Source of the DNA: an uncultured Oscillospiraceae bacterium
GTDB lineage: Bacteria; Bacillota; Clostridia; Oscillospirales; Ruminococcaceae
DNA: 64,000 nucleotides
Assembly (NCBI GenBank): GCA_934462925.1
Contig: CAKSIT010000008.1
Span: forward strand, 1 to 64,000
Direction of reading: 5' to 3'
Made by a program: the position numbers and the translations under genes. Of this stretch, positions 1 to 8,122 are shown piece by piece; the first letter of the stretch is position 1; each line of letters opens with the position of its first letter. The notes under the pieces were generated by a model that searched no databases, was not told where the DNA came from, and saw only the letters and a list, made by a program, of their open reading frames with translations.

Positions 1-1690
1 GAGTCGCCGTTGGAATCGGAATCACCGTCAGAGTCGGAGTCGCCGTCGGAATCAGAATCGCCGTCGGAGTCACCGTCAGAGTCGGAGTCGCCGTCTGAGT
101 CGGAGTCACCGTCGGAATCCGAATCGCCGTCAGAATTGGAATCACCGTCGGAATCCGAATCGCCGTCAGAATTGGAATCACCGTCGGAATCCGAATCACC
201 GTCAGAGTCGGAGTCGCCGTCTGAGTCGGAGTCACCGTCGGAATCCGAATCGCCGTCAGAATTGGAATCGCCGTCAGAATTGGAATCACCGTCGGAATCC
301 GAATCGCCGTCGGAATCCGAATCGCCGTCGGAATCCGAATCGCCGTCAGAGTCGCCGTCGGAATCCGAATCGCCATCAGAATCGGAGTCACCGTCGGAAT
401 CGGAGTCGCCGTTGGAATCGGAATCACCGTCAGAGTCGGAGTCGCCGTCGGAATCAGAATCGCCGTCGGAGTCACCGTCCGAGTCGGAATCGCCGTCGGA
501 ATCCGAATCACCGTCAGAGTCACCGTCGGAATCCGAATCACCGTCGGAATCCGAATCGCCGTCCGAGTCGGAGTCGCCGTCGGAATCGGAGTCGCCGTCG
601 GAATCGGAGTCACCGTCAGAGTCGGAGTCACCGTCAGAATCCGAATCGCCGTCCGAGTCGGAGTCACCGTCGGAGTCGGAATCACCGTCGGAATCCGAAT
701 CACCATCAGAATCAGAGTCGCCGTCGGAGTCGGAATCACCGTCGGAATCAGAGTCGCCGTCGGAATCGGAATCACTGTCCGAGTCGGAGTCGCCGTCGGA
801 ATCCGAATCGCCGTCGGAGTCGGAGTCGCCGTCAGAATCGGAGTCGCCGTCGGAATCCGAATCATCGTCAGAATCCGAATCGCCGTCAGAATCGGAGTCA
901 CCGTCAGAATCGGAATCGCCGTCCGAGTTGGAGTCACCGTCGGAATCCGAATCGCCGTCCGAGTCGGAGTCACCGTCGGAATCAGAGTCACCGTCAGAAT
1001 CCGAATCGCCGTCAGAGTCGGAGTCGCCGTCGGAATCCGAATCACCGTCGGAATCGGAATCACTGTCCGAGTCGGAGTCACCGTCAGAATCGGAGTCACC
1101 GTCAGAATCCGAATCGCCGTCAGAGTCGGAGTCACCGTCGGAATCGGAATCGCCGTCAGAATCCGAATCGCCGTCGGAGTCGGAGTCACCGTCGGAATCC
1201 GAATCACCGTCGGAGTCGGAGTCACCGTCGGAATCCGAATCACCGTCGGAGTCGGAGTCACCGTCCGAGTCGGAATCACTGTCCGAGTCGGAGTCACCGT
1301 CGGAGTCGGAGTCACCGTCCGAGTCGGAGTCACCGTCGGAATCAGAGTCGCCGTCGCCGTCAGAATCCGAATCGCCGTCAGAGTCGGAGTCGCCGTCAGA
1401 GTCGGAGTCACCGTCAGAGTCGGAGTCACCGTCGGAATCCGAATCGCCGTCGGAATCCGAATCGCCGTCAGAATCGGAGTCACCGTCAGAATCGGAATCA
1501 CCGTCAGAGTCGGAGTCGCCGTCGGAATCAGAATCACCGTCAGAATCGGAATCACCGTCAGAGTCGGAGTCGCCGTCGGAATCCGAATCACCGTCGGAAT
1601 CCGAATCGCCGTCGGAGTCGGAGTCACCGTCGGAATCCGAATCACCGTCGGAGTCGGAGTCACCGTCAGAATCGGAGTCAGAGTCATCTA
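1..1690 (-). repeat. 18-bp tandem repeat coding for SDSDGD
   Basis: About 1.69 kb of degenerate 18-bp units, read on the minus strand as Ser-Asp-Ser-Asp-Gly-Asp. Units vary mainly at third codon positions (TCC/TCA/TCG-type Ser, GAC/GAT Asp). Occasional Gly to Ser or Ser to Asn changes occur, and a few units are shortened to four codons (SDGD). Each unit contains DxDxDG, the core of EF-hand-like calcium loops. Frame is kept throughout the visible part. Confidence 0.95.
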
Positions 1691-2861
1691 TAATGGGTTC
1701 GTCCTTATCGTCGTCCTCCTCATCATCGCCGAACTTAAATTCGTCGCGTGTTACCTGGTGTATCTCATTGTTCTGGTCGAAGTTGCTGCAGATAAGCGCG
1801 CCGTTTACATGACCGCGGTCGGTTGTTACGTCGGCGTAGGGCGCGACAACAATGCCGCCCGCAGGCGCGGAAAGCGTCCCCGCGTATGTACCGAAGTTCC
1901 ACACAACATTTGCGCAGGAAGATTTGAACGAAGTGCCGTTGATGTTGCCGAAGCTCAGCGAGCCGCCGCTGTAGTCGGACGTGTCAACGTTGATTATGAT
2001 GTTTACGCCGCCGTTTTCGAGCAGCAGCTTCTCAAACAGGCTGCCGTAGTCGCTGCGGCTTACGTCGTTTGCGTTTACGTTAACAACCATGGTGTCGCCC
2101 GCAGCAACGCTGCCGCTTATTATAGCGGTGTACGCAGCGGTAAGGGTATCCGCGGTATTGCCCGCAGAGCGCTCCACAGCTTCGATAAGCTTGTCGCCGC
2201 TGGAGGCTATGCCAAGCATATTCTTGTCAAAGTTGAACGCCTTGTCCTCTGCGGCAGCGCGGCGAATGGTAAGCTGGTCAGTACGGATATCCAGCACGTT
2301 GTAGTGAACGCCGCCTGCAATAAAGCCCGCGCAGTTGCCGTGGTCGGTGTAGTCAAGCTCAAAGTCGAAGCCCAGCACCAGCTCGTACTTCATACCCGGC
2401 TTGAGATTCGATAGCTTTATATCCGTGGACTTGGGCGCGGAGGCAATGTAGCTTGTGAACGCGCCGCCCCTGTTCGTGCCGTTGCTGATAACGTTGTCGT
2501 AGCGCAGCGCTACCTCGTTTATCTCCTGCACACAGATGTTGCCCTCAACATGGTTGGAGGACGCGCTCTTTGCGTACAGCGAGTAGTCGCGCAGCGGGTC
2601 TATAGCCTTGTAGAAGCTTGTAATCTCCTTAGACTCGCTCGTTGCGGCGAACACGTTGCTCGTAATCCTGCGGTAAGCGGGCGAAGAACCTGTAAAGTCC
2701 TCGTCAACGCGGTTCTGCGTGAAGTCGGCGGGATTAACGGGCGACTCTGCCGCGGCGGAAACCGAGATAAGCTTTGTTGCCGCAACCGATACGGCAAACG
2801 CGAACATCGCGGCGTTTTTCGCCTTTTTTGACCTGCTGCTTTTGTTTTCGTTCTCGTTCAT
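1..2861 (-). CDS. Secreted choice-of-anchor-A-like adhesin with long SDSDGD repeat (partial, C-terminus off the window)
   Basis: The reading frame runs from the ATG at 2861 off the left edge without a stop, about 953 codons. AAGGAGG lies just before the start. Residues 1-40 are a Lys-rich then hydrophobic signal peptide ending near VSAAA. Residues of about 40-380 form a globular part. Its later half ([42 protein letters not shown]) resembles the choice-of-anchor-A/collagen-binding adhesin fold, in which a WNF strand and an APxAxV strand precede the NG segment. An acidic linker follows, then about 560 residues of Ser-Asp-Ser-Asp-Gly-Asp repeat. The protein is probably a surface stalk adhesin; any cell-wall anchor lies outside the window. 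The family call is by motif; secretion is well supported. Confidence 0.8.
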   Translation of the reverse strand, partial: MNENENKSSRSKKAKNAAMFAFAVSVAATKLISVSAAAESPVNPADFTQNRVDEDFTGSSPAYRRITSNVFAATSESKEITSFYKAIDPLRDYSLYAKSASSNHVEGNICVQEINEVALRYDNVISNGTNRGGAFTSYIASAPKSTDIKLSNLKPGMKYELVLGFDFELDYTDHGNCAGFIAGGVHYNVLDIRTDQLTIRRAAAEDKAFNFDKNMLGIASSGDKLIEAVERSAGNTADTLTAAYTAIISGSVAAGDTMVVNVNANDVSRSDYGSLFEKLLLENGGVNIIINVDTSDYSGGSLSFGNINGTSFKSSCANVVWNFGTYAGTLSAPAGGIVVAPYADVTTDRGHVNGALICSNFDQNNEIHQVTRDEFKFGDDEEDDDKDEPIIDDSDSDSDGDSDSDGDSDSDGDSDSDGDSDSDGDSDSDGDSDSDGDSDSDGDSDSDGDSDSDGDSDSDGDSDSDGDSDSDGDSDSDGDSDSDGDSDSDGDSDSDGDSDSDGDGDSDSDGDSDSDGDSDSDGDSDSDSDSDSDGDSDSDGDSDSDGDSDSDGDSDSDGDSDSDGDSDSDGDSDSDGDSDSDGDSDSDGDSDSDGDSDSDSDSDSDGDSDSDGDSDSDGDSDSDGDSDSDGDSDSDGDSDSDGDSNSDGDSDSDGDSDSDGDSDSDDDSDSDGDSDSDGDSDSDGDSDSDGDSDSDSDSDSDGDSDSDGDSDSDGDSDSDGDSDSDGDSDSDGDSDSDGDSDSDGDSDSDGDSDSDGDSDSDGDSDSDGDSDSDGDSDSDGDSDGDSDSDGDSDSDGDSDGDSDSDGDSDSDGDSDSNGDSDSDGDSDSDGDSDSDGDSDGDSDSDGDSDSDGDSDSDGDSNSDGDSNSDGDSDSDGDSDSDGDSDSDGDSDSDGDSNSDGDSDSDGDSNSDGDSDSDGDSDSDGDSDSDGDSDGDSDSDGDSDSDGDSDSNGD

Positions 2862-2953
2862 AAGGTGTGCCTCCTTATAAATGTCAAGCCAGCATTTGGC
2901 TATAATTGCTTGTGAAACCTACTTAGGGACAAAACTCCTCTATATTACCATGT

Positions 2954-2982
2954 ATTATACACTATTATATGGTTTTTGTCAA
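2954..2982 (-). promoter_or_regulatory. Sigma-A promoter of the adhesin gene
   Basis: On the minus strand, TTGACA (2977-2982), a 17-bp spacer and TATAAT (2954-2959) match consensus exactly. The leader is about 85 nt and contains a small GCCA/TGGC hairpin before the AAGGAGG site. Confidence 0.9.
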
Positions 2983-2984
2983 TG

Positions 2985-3019
2985 GAAAAGCGCACGGTTA
3001 CAGGCGTAAACTGTGCGCT
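2985..3019 (-). terminator. Terminator of the pilus-like operon
   Basis: On the minus strand a hairpin with outer stem GCGCAC/GTGCGC (2990-2995 with 3013-3018) and an inner GTTAC-type stem is followed by TTTTCC. It lies directly downstream of the pilT-like stop and just before the adhesin promoter. Confidence 0.75.
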
Positions 3020-3047
3020 CTAAAAATTTCGTCGGTTTGCACAAAAA

Positions 3048-4100
3048 CTAGCCCAGTCTTTTTTTCATAATGTCAGGGTTGTAGGCGTAGTTTACGGCGG
3101 TTTCACGCGTTATAGCACCCTCGCGGAACAGCCGCGTGATACAGCTGTCCATCGTCTGCATACCGGGGGTCGTCTGCAGCATGGCGTCTATCTGGTGGGT
3201 CTTTTCCTCGCGGATAAGCGTACGCACGGCGTTGTTCATCGTCATCACCTCAAACGCGGGAATCATTCTCCCGTCAACCGAGGGGAGAAGCTGCTGCGAC
3301 ACTACCGCAGTAAGCACCATTGAAAGCTGCACGCGTATCTGGTGCTGCTGATTTATCGGGAACACGTCTATAATGCGGTCTATCGTGTTCGCAGCGCCAA
3401 GCGTATGCAGCGTTGACAGCACGAGCTGCCCTGTTTCCGCGGCGGTCATTGCAACGCTTATCGTTTCATAGTCGCGCATTTCGCCTACTAGAATAACATC
3501 TGGCGACTGCCGCAGCGCAGCTCGCAGCGCGTCAAGGTAGCTTTCGGTGTCTATGTCTATCTCGCGCTGGCTTACAATGCACTTTTCGTGCTTGTGCAAA
3601 AACTCTATCGGGTCTTCAATCGTGATTATATGCCCCGTGCGCGTATGATTTATGCGGTCTATCATGCACGCAAGCGTTGTGGATTTGCCGCTGCTTGCAA
3701 CGCCCGTTATAAGGATTATGCCGTTCTTGCAGGCGCTGAGTTCCATTACCTCGTTTGGAATGCCGAGCGCCGACGCGTCGGGCAGCTCAAACGGGACGTA
3801 ACGCAGCACCGCAGAGCAGCTGCCGCGCTGCTTGTACACGTTCGCGCGGAAGCGGCCAACGCCCGCTACGGATATGGAGAAGTCAAGCTCGCGCGGGGGG
3901 AGCGTTTTTATGTCAAGCTCCATTCCCGCCAGCACGAACAGCTGGTGTACAAGGTGTTCGGTGTCGTCGCGCGTGAGCGGGGCTTCGCCCAAGGGCAGCA
4001 GCTTTCCGAGCGCCTTGCAGCTCAGCACCGCGCCCGACACTATGAAAATGTCGGAAGCGGCGTTTTCCGCAGCCTTTTTGAGTATGCTAATCATGTCCAT
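3048..4100 (-). CDS. pilT: PilT-type twitching/retraction ATPase
   Basis: A 350-residue cytoplasmic hexameric ATPase of the type II/IV secretion family. It would power pilus retraction or dynamics by ATP hydrolysis at the inner face of the membrane. Residues 1-110 are the N-terminal domain (SDIFI near 16-20). The Walker A motif is GVASSGKST (133-141, usually GPTGSGKST). IEDPIEF follows at about 161-167, then Walker B VILVGEMRD (202-210), and a His box is present (LSTLHTLGAANTIDRI). The length matches PilT rather than the longer PilB/GspE assembly ATPases, because the large N-terminal domain and the zinc tetracysteine motif are absent. It is the last gene of the run and ends at a terminator. 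No PilB is in the window. Confidence 0.9.
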   Translation of the reverse strand: MDMISILKKAAENAASDIFIVSGAVLSCKALGKLLPLGEAPLTRDDTEHLVHQLFVLAGMELDIKTLPPRELDFSISVAGVGRFRANVYKQRGSCSAVLRYVPFELPDASALGIPNEVMELSACKNGIILITGVASSGKSTTLACMIDRINHTRTGHIITIEDPIEFLHKHEKCIVSQREIDIDTESYLDALRAALRQSPDVILVGEMRDYETISVAMTAAETGQLVLSTLHTLGAANTIDRIIDVFPINQQHQIRVQLSMVLTAVVSQQLLPSVDGRMIPAFEVMTMNNAVRTLIREEKTHQIDAMLQTTPGMQTMDSCITRLFREGAITRETAVNYAYNPDIMKKRLG

Positions 4101-4136
4101 AAGGGTATGTCCTTTCGTTTGAGTGTACAGCGGCTG

Positions 4137-4598
4137 TCAGAACGACCCGTCCCACACGCCGAGCGACGCTTCTTCGTCCGCGTCCTGCGCGGTGGTCTGC
4201 CAGCGGTCTATGCGGTAGCGCGCGCCGTCTGGGCTTGCAAAAAACGTAATGCTCACCGACAGGCTCTGCCGCTCGTTTATTTCGCAGGAATACGCCGCGC
4301 GCGCGCCCTCCGCGCAGGGCGTTACCGCAGCCGCGCCGTCCGCTTCAAGCGCAAGCTCCTCCGCAAAAAACGGCGAACCCGCAGCCTGCGCCGCGTACCC
4401 GTCAAGCTGCGCCAGAATCTCCTTTGCGCGCGAATCCGCCGCGTAGAACTGCTGCGTGTATTCCTGCGCCCGCGCGCTAAGCCGCTCGTCGGCGTACGCC
4501 GCCTGAAAGCTCAGCACCGCGAACACCGTAAGGCACAGCAGCGCAAAAATCAGCATTATCGTAACATAGCCCGTACCCATGCCGCGTTTATTGTCCAT
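4137..4598 (-). CDS. Small membrane-anchored pilus-cluster protein
   Basis: A 153-residue protein. The ATG at 4598 is chosen because GGAGGTG lies 7 nt upstream; the frame stays open further upstream but only inside the neighbouring gene. A short basic N-terminus (MDNKRGMGTGYV) precedes one hydrophobic segment (residues 9-32) and then an alpha-helical, charged domain. This is the layout of a pseudopilin or minor pilin, without a clear prepilin-peptidase site. It overlaps the preceding gene by 11 nt, so the two are probably translationally coupled. Similar short proteins accompany GspF-like proteins in Clostridia. Its exact role is unknown. Confidence 0.75.
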   Translation of the reverse strand: MDNKRGMGTGYVTIMLIFALLCLTVFAVLSFQAAYADERLSARAQEYTQQFYAADSRAKEILAQLDGYAAQAAGSPFFAEELALEADGAAAVTPCAEGARAAYSCEINERQSLSVSITFFASPDGARYRIDRWQTTAQDADEEASLGVWDGSF

Positions 4599-5040
4599 CT
4601 GCCGCACCTCCGTTCGGGGCGTATGCCGTGCAGGAAAGCTCGCAAAGCTTGCCCTTTTCGGTTGAAAACACGAGCGTAAGCCGCGAGAGCGTACCCGCAG
4701 GCGAGGGCGTGCGGCTTTCTCTTGCGGTGAGCGTAAGCGCGCCCGCAGGCGAGGGGTTGCACTCGCTGTCAAGCCGCACGGTAAGCCCGTCCGCGCCCTC
4801 CGCCACGGCGCTTTCGCCGAAAACCGCGCACAGAGCCGCGCGGGGGTCTGCGTTTACAGAATAATGCTCCGCCGCAGACTGCGCGCACAGCATTGCGGCT
4901 TCCGCTGCGGCGGCCGTTTTGGCCTTGTTGTCCGCCGCCGCAAAAACGCGCACGATAACCGCGCCCGAAATAAGGAAGAACAGCAGCGCCATCATCATTT
5001 CGATAAAGAAAAGGCGCGCCCCGTTCGCCGTTCTTTTCAT
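4588..5040 (-). CDS. Pseudopilin-like membrane protein
   Basis: A 150-residue protein with a type IV pilin-like N-terminus: a short basic stretch, then LFFIEMMMALLFFLISGA (residues 10-27), which has a conserved Glu at the start of the hydrophobic helix. The Gly-Phe cleavage pair of classical prepilins is not exact (Gly7 followed by Ala). The globular part is Ala/Ser-rich with Cys residues that could form a disulfide. The start overlaps the upstream stop by 4 nt (ATGA). It is probably a minor pilin or pseudopilin of the assembly made with the GspF and PilT proteins. Confidence 0.75.
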   Translation of the reverse strand: MKRTANGARLFFIEMMMALLFFLISGAVIVRVFAAADNKAKTAAAAEAAMLCAQSAAEHYSVNADPRAALCAVFGESAVAEGADGLTVRLDSECNPSPAGALTLTARESRTPSPAGTLSRLTLVFSTEKGKLCELSCTAYAPNGGAADGQ

Positions 5041-5495
5041 TGCCCGCCGCCCCCTCTCACAAGGATTTCAGCGGCGCTCCCGGAGCATTCCACGGTTATT
5101 GTGTACAGCCCGCTGCTTTCGGTTATGCTAAGGCTCTGCGCGTCGGAAATGCGCTCGCCGCCCTGCGTTACGGGGGCGCTGCCCTGCGGCAGGCTGCGCT
5201 CGCGCAGGGCTTCGCCGTCGCAGTAGATAACGCAGGTAACGCCGTTTACAGAGAGCGCCGCGCCGCGCCCGTCGGGGAGAAGCTCCACGCTGTCCGCGCT
5301 TCTTATCCTGTTTGAAACGTATCGCAGCGGCACAGAAGCGCCGAACGCCGCGTCGAACCCCGCGTTTATGCGGCTGTAAACGCTCGCCGCCACAGCCGTC
5401 ATTATCAGCATACACACCGCAAACAGCGCGAACAGCAGCATACTGCCCGAAGCCTGCGTTATGTGCGCGAGCGCCTTTGTCCTGTGCTGCTTCAT
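5037..5495 (-). CDS. DUF4860-like membrane protein
   Basis: A 152-residue protein with one N-terminal membrane helix (residues about 17-38). A sequence of the form VYSRIN...PLRYVSNRIRSADSVELL follows, which I recognise as typical of the DUF4860 family found in Clostridia pilus-like clusters. The C-terminal half is beta-rich (SLSITESSGLYTITVEC) and ends in Gly-Gly-Gly-Gly-Gln. It overlaps both neighbours by 4 nt. It is probably a minor pilin-like subunit; the function of the family is not established. Confidence 0.75.
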   Translation of the reverse strand: MKQHRTKALAHITQASGSMLLFALFAVCMLIMTAVAASVYSRINAGFDAAFGASVPLRYVSNRIRSADSVELLPDGRGAALSVNGVTCVIYCDGEALRERSLPQGSAPVTQGGERISDAQSLSITESSGLYTITVECSGSAAEILVRGGGGQ

Positions 5496-5809
5496 GTGCT
5501 TCCTTTCCCTATAACCGTAACGTTCGGGCGGATATTCGCGCCGACATAGCCGTAATGCACGATAAACCTGTCCTCGTCGTATACCACGCCGTAGCTTTCC
5601 GTGAGCCGTTCAAGGCTTTCTGGGTATTCGCCCTCGATTGAATAGCAGAGCGTTATGCCGTTTTCCACGCTGTCCGCCACCGCCTGCCGCTGCCGCTCGC
5701 GCGACTGCTCCGCCGCGCCCGAAAGCGACAGGATAAGCCACGCAAGCGCCGCCGCGAACACTATTATTGCCGCTATCGGGTATACCGCGCGCAAAGAGCG
5801 TTTTTTCAT
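5492..5809 (-). CDS. Small pilin-like membrane protein
   Basis: A 105-residue protein: basic N-terminus (MKKRSLRAVYP), one membrane helix (residues 11-32), then an amphipathic helix rich in Arg, Gln and Glu, and a short domain containing EGEYPESLERLTESYGV. The last part resembles the region after the helix in GspG-type major pseudopilins (Tyr-Pro-x-x-Leu-x-x-Leu). It overlaps the next gene by 4 nt and follows the GspF-like gene by 19 nt. A pseudopilin role is inferred. Confidence 0.75.
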   Translation of the reverse strand: MKKRSLRAVYPIAAIIVFAAALAWLILSLSGAAEQSRERQRQAVADSVENGITLCYSIEGEYPESLERLTESYGVVYDEDRFIVHYGYVGANIRPNVTVIGKGST

Positions 5810-5828
5810 GCTAATGCTCCTTTCGCCG

Positions 5829-6881
5829 TCAGCCCAGCGCCGACATGATGTCCATGAGCGGCAGCATTACCGTAAGCAGTATAGCGCCGATAAGCGCCGC
5901 AAGTATTATAATTATTGCAGGCTCGATAAATCCCACCGCCGTTGCCGCGGTCTGCTCCGCCTCGTCCGCGCAGCGCTCGCTTATCTTGCGCCACGCCGCC
6001 TCAAACGACCCCGACCCGTACGCTATCACAAGCGAGCGGGAGTAGAGCCTTGGCAGCACGCCGCTTTCGTCAAGCGCGGCGGGGAAGCTCTCGCCCTCAA
6101 GCACGGACTGCCTGCACTTTTCAAGCGCCGCTTTCATTTTCACGTCTGAAACTAGCGGCTGCACGTTTTCCAGTATCTCGTCCGCGGGAATGCCCGCCGC
6201 AGTCATAATGCAAACGGCCTTTGTAAGCTTTGCGAGCGTGAATTTCCGCGCAGCGCCCTTTGTAAGGGGAAACGCGCAGGTGAACCGCGCGAGCGCTTCT
6301 CTCGCCGCGGGTATCTGCGAAAGCGCCGCAACTGCGAGCGCCGCCGCAGTCACCGCAATAAGCACGGCGAGAATGATACCGCCCGTTTTGTACGCTAAGC
6401 TTACCGCGGCGCTCACCGTTTCGCCGACCGAGCTGTCAAACTGCGAGAATATGTCCCCGAACATGGGTATTACCATCACGATAAGCACTATCATAACCAC
6501 CGTCATCATAACAAGCAGCATTATCGGGTGCAGTACCGCAGAGTGCACCGTTCTCGTCATTTCCGCGCGCTCCTCATAGTAGTCAGAAAGCCCGCGCAGC
6601 ACGTCCTCGAGGCTGCCCGTAAGGAAGCCTATGCGCGCCATGCTCACCGCGTACGCGGGGAAGCGGCGGCTTTTTTCCATAGCCTCGTGCAGGGGCGTTC
6701 CGCAGCCTATATCTTCGGCGAGCTGCGCGCACAGCCCGCTTAAGTCGCCCGCGTCCTGCGCTATAAGCTCAAGCCCGTCCGCAAGCTGCATTCCCGAACC
6801 CAGCATCATTGCAAGCTGCTCGCACAGGTACGCCGTTTCGTCGGGGGTGAGGAGCTTTGCCTTTTTTTCCTTTTGAGCCAT
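5829..6881 (-). CDS. GspF/PilC-type membrane platform protein
   Basis: A 350-residue inner-membrane protein of the type II secretion F family, the platform that couples the ATPase to pilin assembly. The ATG at 6881 follows GAGGT; a longer open frame starts inside the neighbouring gene and is not favoured. There are two T2SSF domains, each a cytoplasmic helical bundle followed by membrane segments. The first (about 15-140) carries LAMMLGSGMQLADGLE, the second (about 215-340) carries LTKAVCIMTAAGIPADEILENV. Three long hydrophobic segments are near 135-160, 182-210 and 325-345. It is slightly shorter than the typical 400 residues because the N-terminus is short. Confidence 0.9.
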   Translation of the reverse strand: MAQKEKKAKLLTPDETAYLCEQLAMMLGSGMQLADGLELIAQDAGDLSGLCAQLAEDIGCGTPLHEAMEKSRRFPAYAVSMARIGFLTGSLEDVLRGLSDYYEERAEMTRTVHSAVLHPIMLLVMMTVVMIVLIVMVIPMFGDIFSQFDSSVGETVSAAVSLAYKTGGIILAVLIAVTAAALAVAALSQIPAAREALARFTCAFPLTKGAARKFTLAKLTKAVCIMTAAGIPADEILENVQPLVSDVKMKAALEKCRQSVLEGESFPAALDESGVLPRLYSRSLVIAYGSGSFEAAWRKISERCADEAEQTAATAVGFIEPAIIIILAALIGAILLTVMLPLMDIMSALG

Positions 6882-6894
6882 TTTTATACCTCGC

Positions 6895-8094
6895 TCAGTA
6901 GTAGTATATCGCGGAGTAATTGCCCGCGTTGGAGATGTAGTCCGATATTTTGTCCTTGTCCGCAGCGCTTGCGTAAAACGTTGCGTCAACTATGTTGTAG
7001 CCCTTGCTTTTAAGCAGCAGCTGCGGGGTTATCCAGCCCGTTTCCTCGGTGTAGACCTCGTTCCACGCGTGGTATATGTCCGTTGCGGCGTAGCCCACCA
7101 CAAGCCGCGTGGGAACGCCCTGCGCGCGCATCATGGCGCACAGCAGGCTCGCGTAGTCAAAGCATATGCCCTTTTTCGCGGAAAGCGTTCTGTCAGGGTC
7201 GGGGCAGTAGCCGCTGCGCACCGTCTTTGCAAGCTCCTTGTCGTAGGTCACGTTGTCCGTAAGCCACGTGAACACCGCCGCCAGCTTTTCCACCGTGCCG
7301 CTTTTGCCCGCGCAGAGTTCCGCGGACTTTGCCACTGCCGCGGAGTTCTTGTCGAACGCTGCGTAATGGTTCGGCAGCAGGAACATCTCCGTGTCGCTGT
7401 TTACCGTAAGCTTTACGGTTTTGTCGATAAGCAGGGAGTACATCTTGCCCTCTGCGTGTTCGTAAAGCTGCAGCGTATAGCTGCCGCTGCCGCAGGAAAG
7501 CGGGAAATAATCGGCTTTCCCGAGCGCTATGTCGTGGTCGTATGTCTGCCCGCCGCATATCATGCGCAGCTTTGCGGAGTCGCTGCCGCCCGTGTATGTA
7601 ACGCTTATGTAGCCCTCTGCGGCGTTTGAGTAGTCTATGCAGCCGTTATCGCAGGTGAAAACGTCAGCGCCCGGCGAGGACACCGTTCTCACCTCGGGGA
7701 TAACCACGGGCGCGGGGGGCGTGGTCGTGGCTGCGGGGGTCGTGGCAGTCGCTGTAGTCGCGGAAGTCGCGGTCGTCAGCGTTGTCGCTGCGGGCGCGTC
7801 CGCGCTTTCCGCGGCAGGCTCGTTAAAGCTTTCCGTGGGCGGCTCGGCGCTCTCCTCCGCGCTTTCGGCAGGCTCTGTTGTCGGTGCAGGCTCGGGCGTG
7901 CTTTGCGCGGCTGCGGAGCTGTCCGCCGCGCTTGTCGTTACCTCTGTGGCAGGCGCTATGTCCTGCGGGGGAGAGGATTCTGCGGAAGCTGCGGGGGTAA
8001 CGGGCGCGGTGCTTTCGGGGGCTGCGCCCGTATCGCACGCGGTAAGCACCGCGCACAGCGAAAGCGCCGCCGCAAGCAGTTTTATTCGTCGCAT
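6895..8094 (-). CDS. Transglutaminase-like lipoprotein
   Basis: A 399-residue exported lipoprotein. The signal peptide ends in a lipobox (LTAC, Cys20). Residues 21-135 are a Thr/Ala/Ser/Pro/Glu-rich low-complexity linker. Residues 140-240 form a beta-sandwich-like part, and residues 255-399 form a transglutaminase/cysteine-protease fold. The triad is visible: Cys in KKGICFDYASLL, His in IYHAWNEVY and Asp in NIVDATFYA. It could cross-link or cleave surface proteins or peptidoglycan; the substrate is unknown. It sits between the CapA-fusion gene and the GspF-like gene in the same operon, which suggests action on the pilus-like structure or its envelope site. Confidence 0.85.
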   Translation of the reverse strand: MRRIKLLAAALSLCAVLTACDTGAAPESTAPVTPAASAESSPPQDIAPATEVTTSAADSSAAAQSTPEPAPTTEPAESAEESAEPPTESFNEPAAESADAPAATTLTTATSATTATATTPAATTTPPAPVVIPEVRTVSSPGADVFTCDNGCIDYSNAAEGYISVTYTGGSDSAKLRMICGGQTYDHDIALGKADYFPLSCGSGSYTLQLYEHAEGKMYSLLIDKTVKLTVNSDTEMFLLPNHYAAFDKNSAAVAKSAELCAGKSGTVEKLAAVFTWLTDNVTYDKELAKTVRSGYCPDPDRTLSAKKGICFDYASLLCAMMRAQGVPTRLVVGYAATDIYHAWNEVYTEETGWITPQLLLKSKGYNIVDATFYASAADKDKISDYISNAGNYSAIYYY

Positions 8095-8122
8095 AGCGCG
8101 CCCCCTTTCCGTTGGTGTAATG

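Noticed and set aside
1..1690. CRISPR array or satellite DNA
   Set aside because: Units are contiguous 18-bp codon repeats without unique spacers, in frame with a secreted protein.
10..1812. Long plus-strand frame coding ESESPS repeats
   Set aside because: It is the complement of the SDSDGD repeat. It has no ribosome site, and the minus-strand frame continues into a signal-peptide protein with its own promoter.
2862..2953. Cyclic-di-GMP riboswitch in the adhesin leader
   Set aside because: Only a small GCCA/TGGC hairpin is seen; the GCAAA and GACGCAAAGCC-type conserved parts are missing and the leader is too short.
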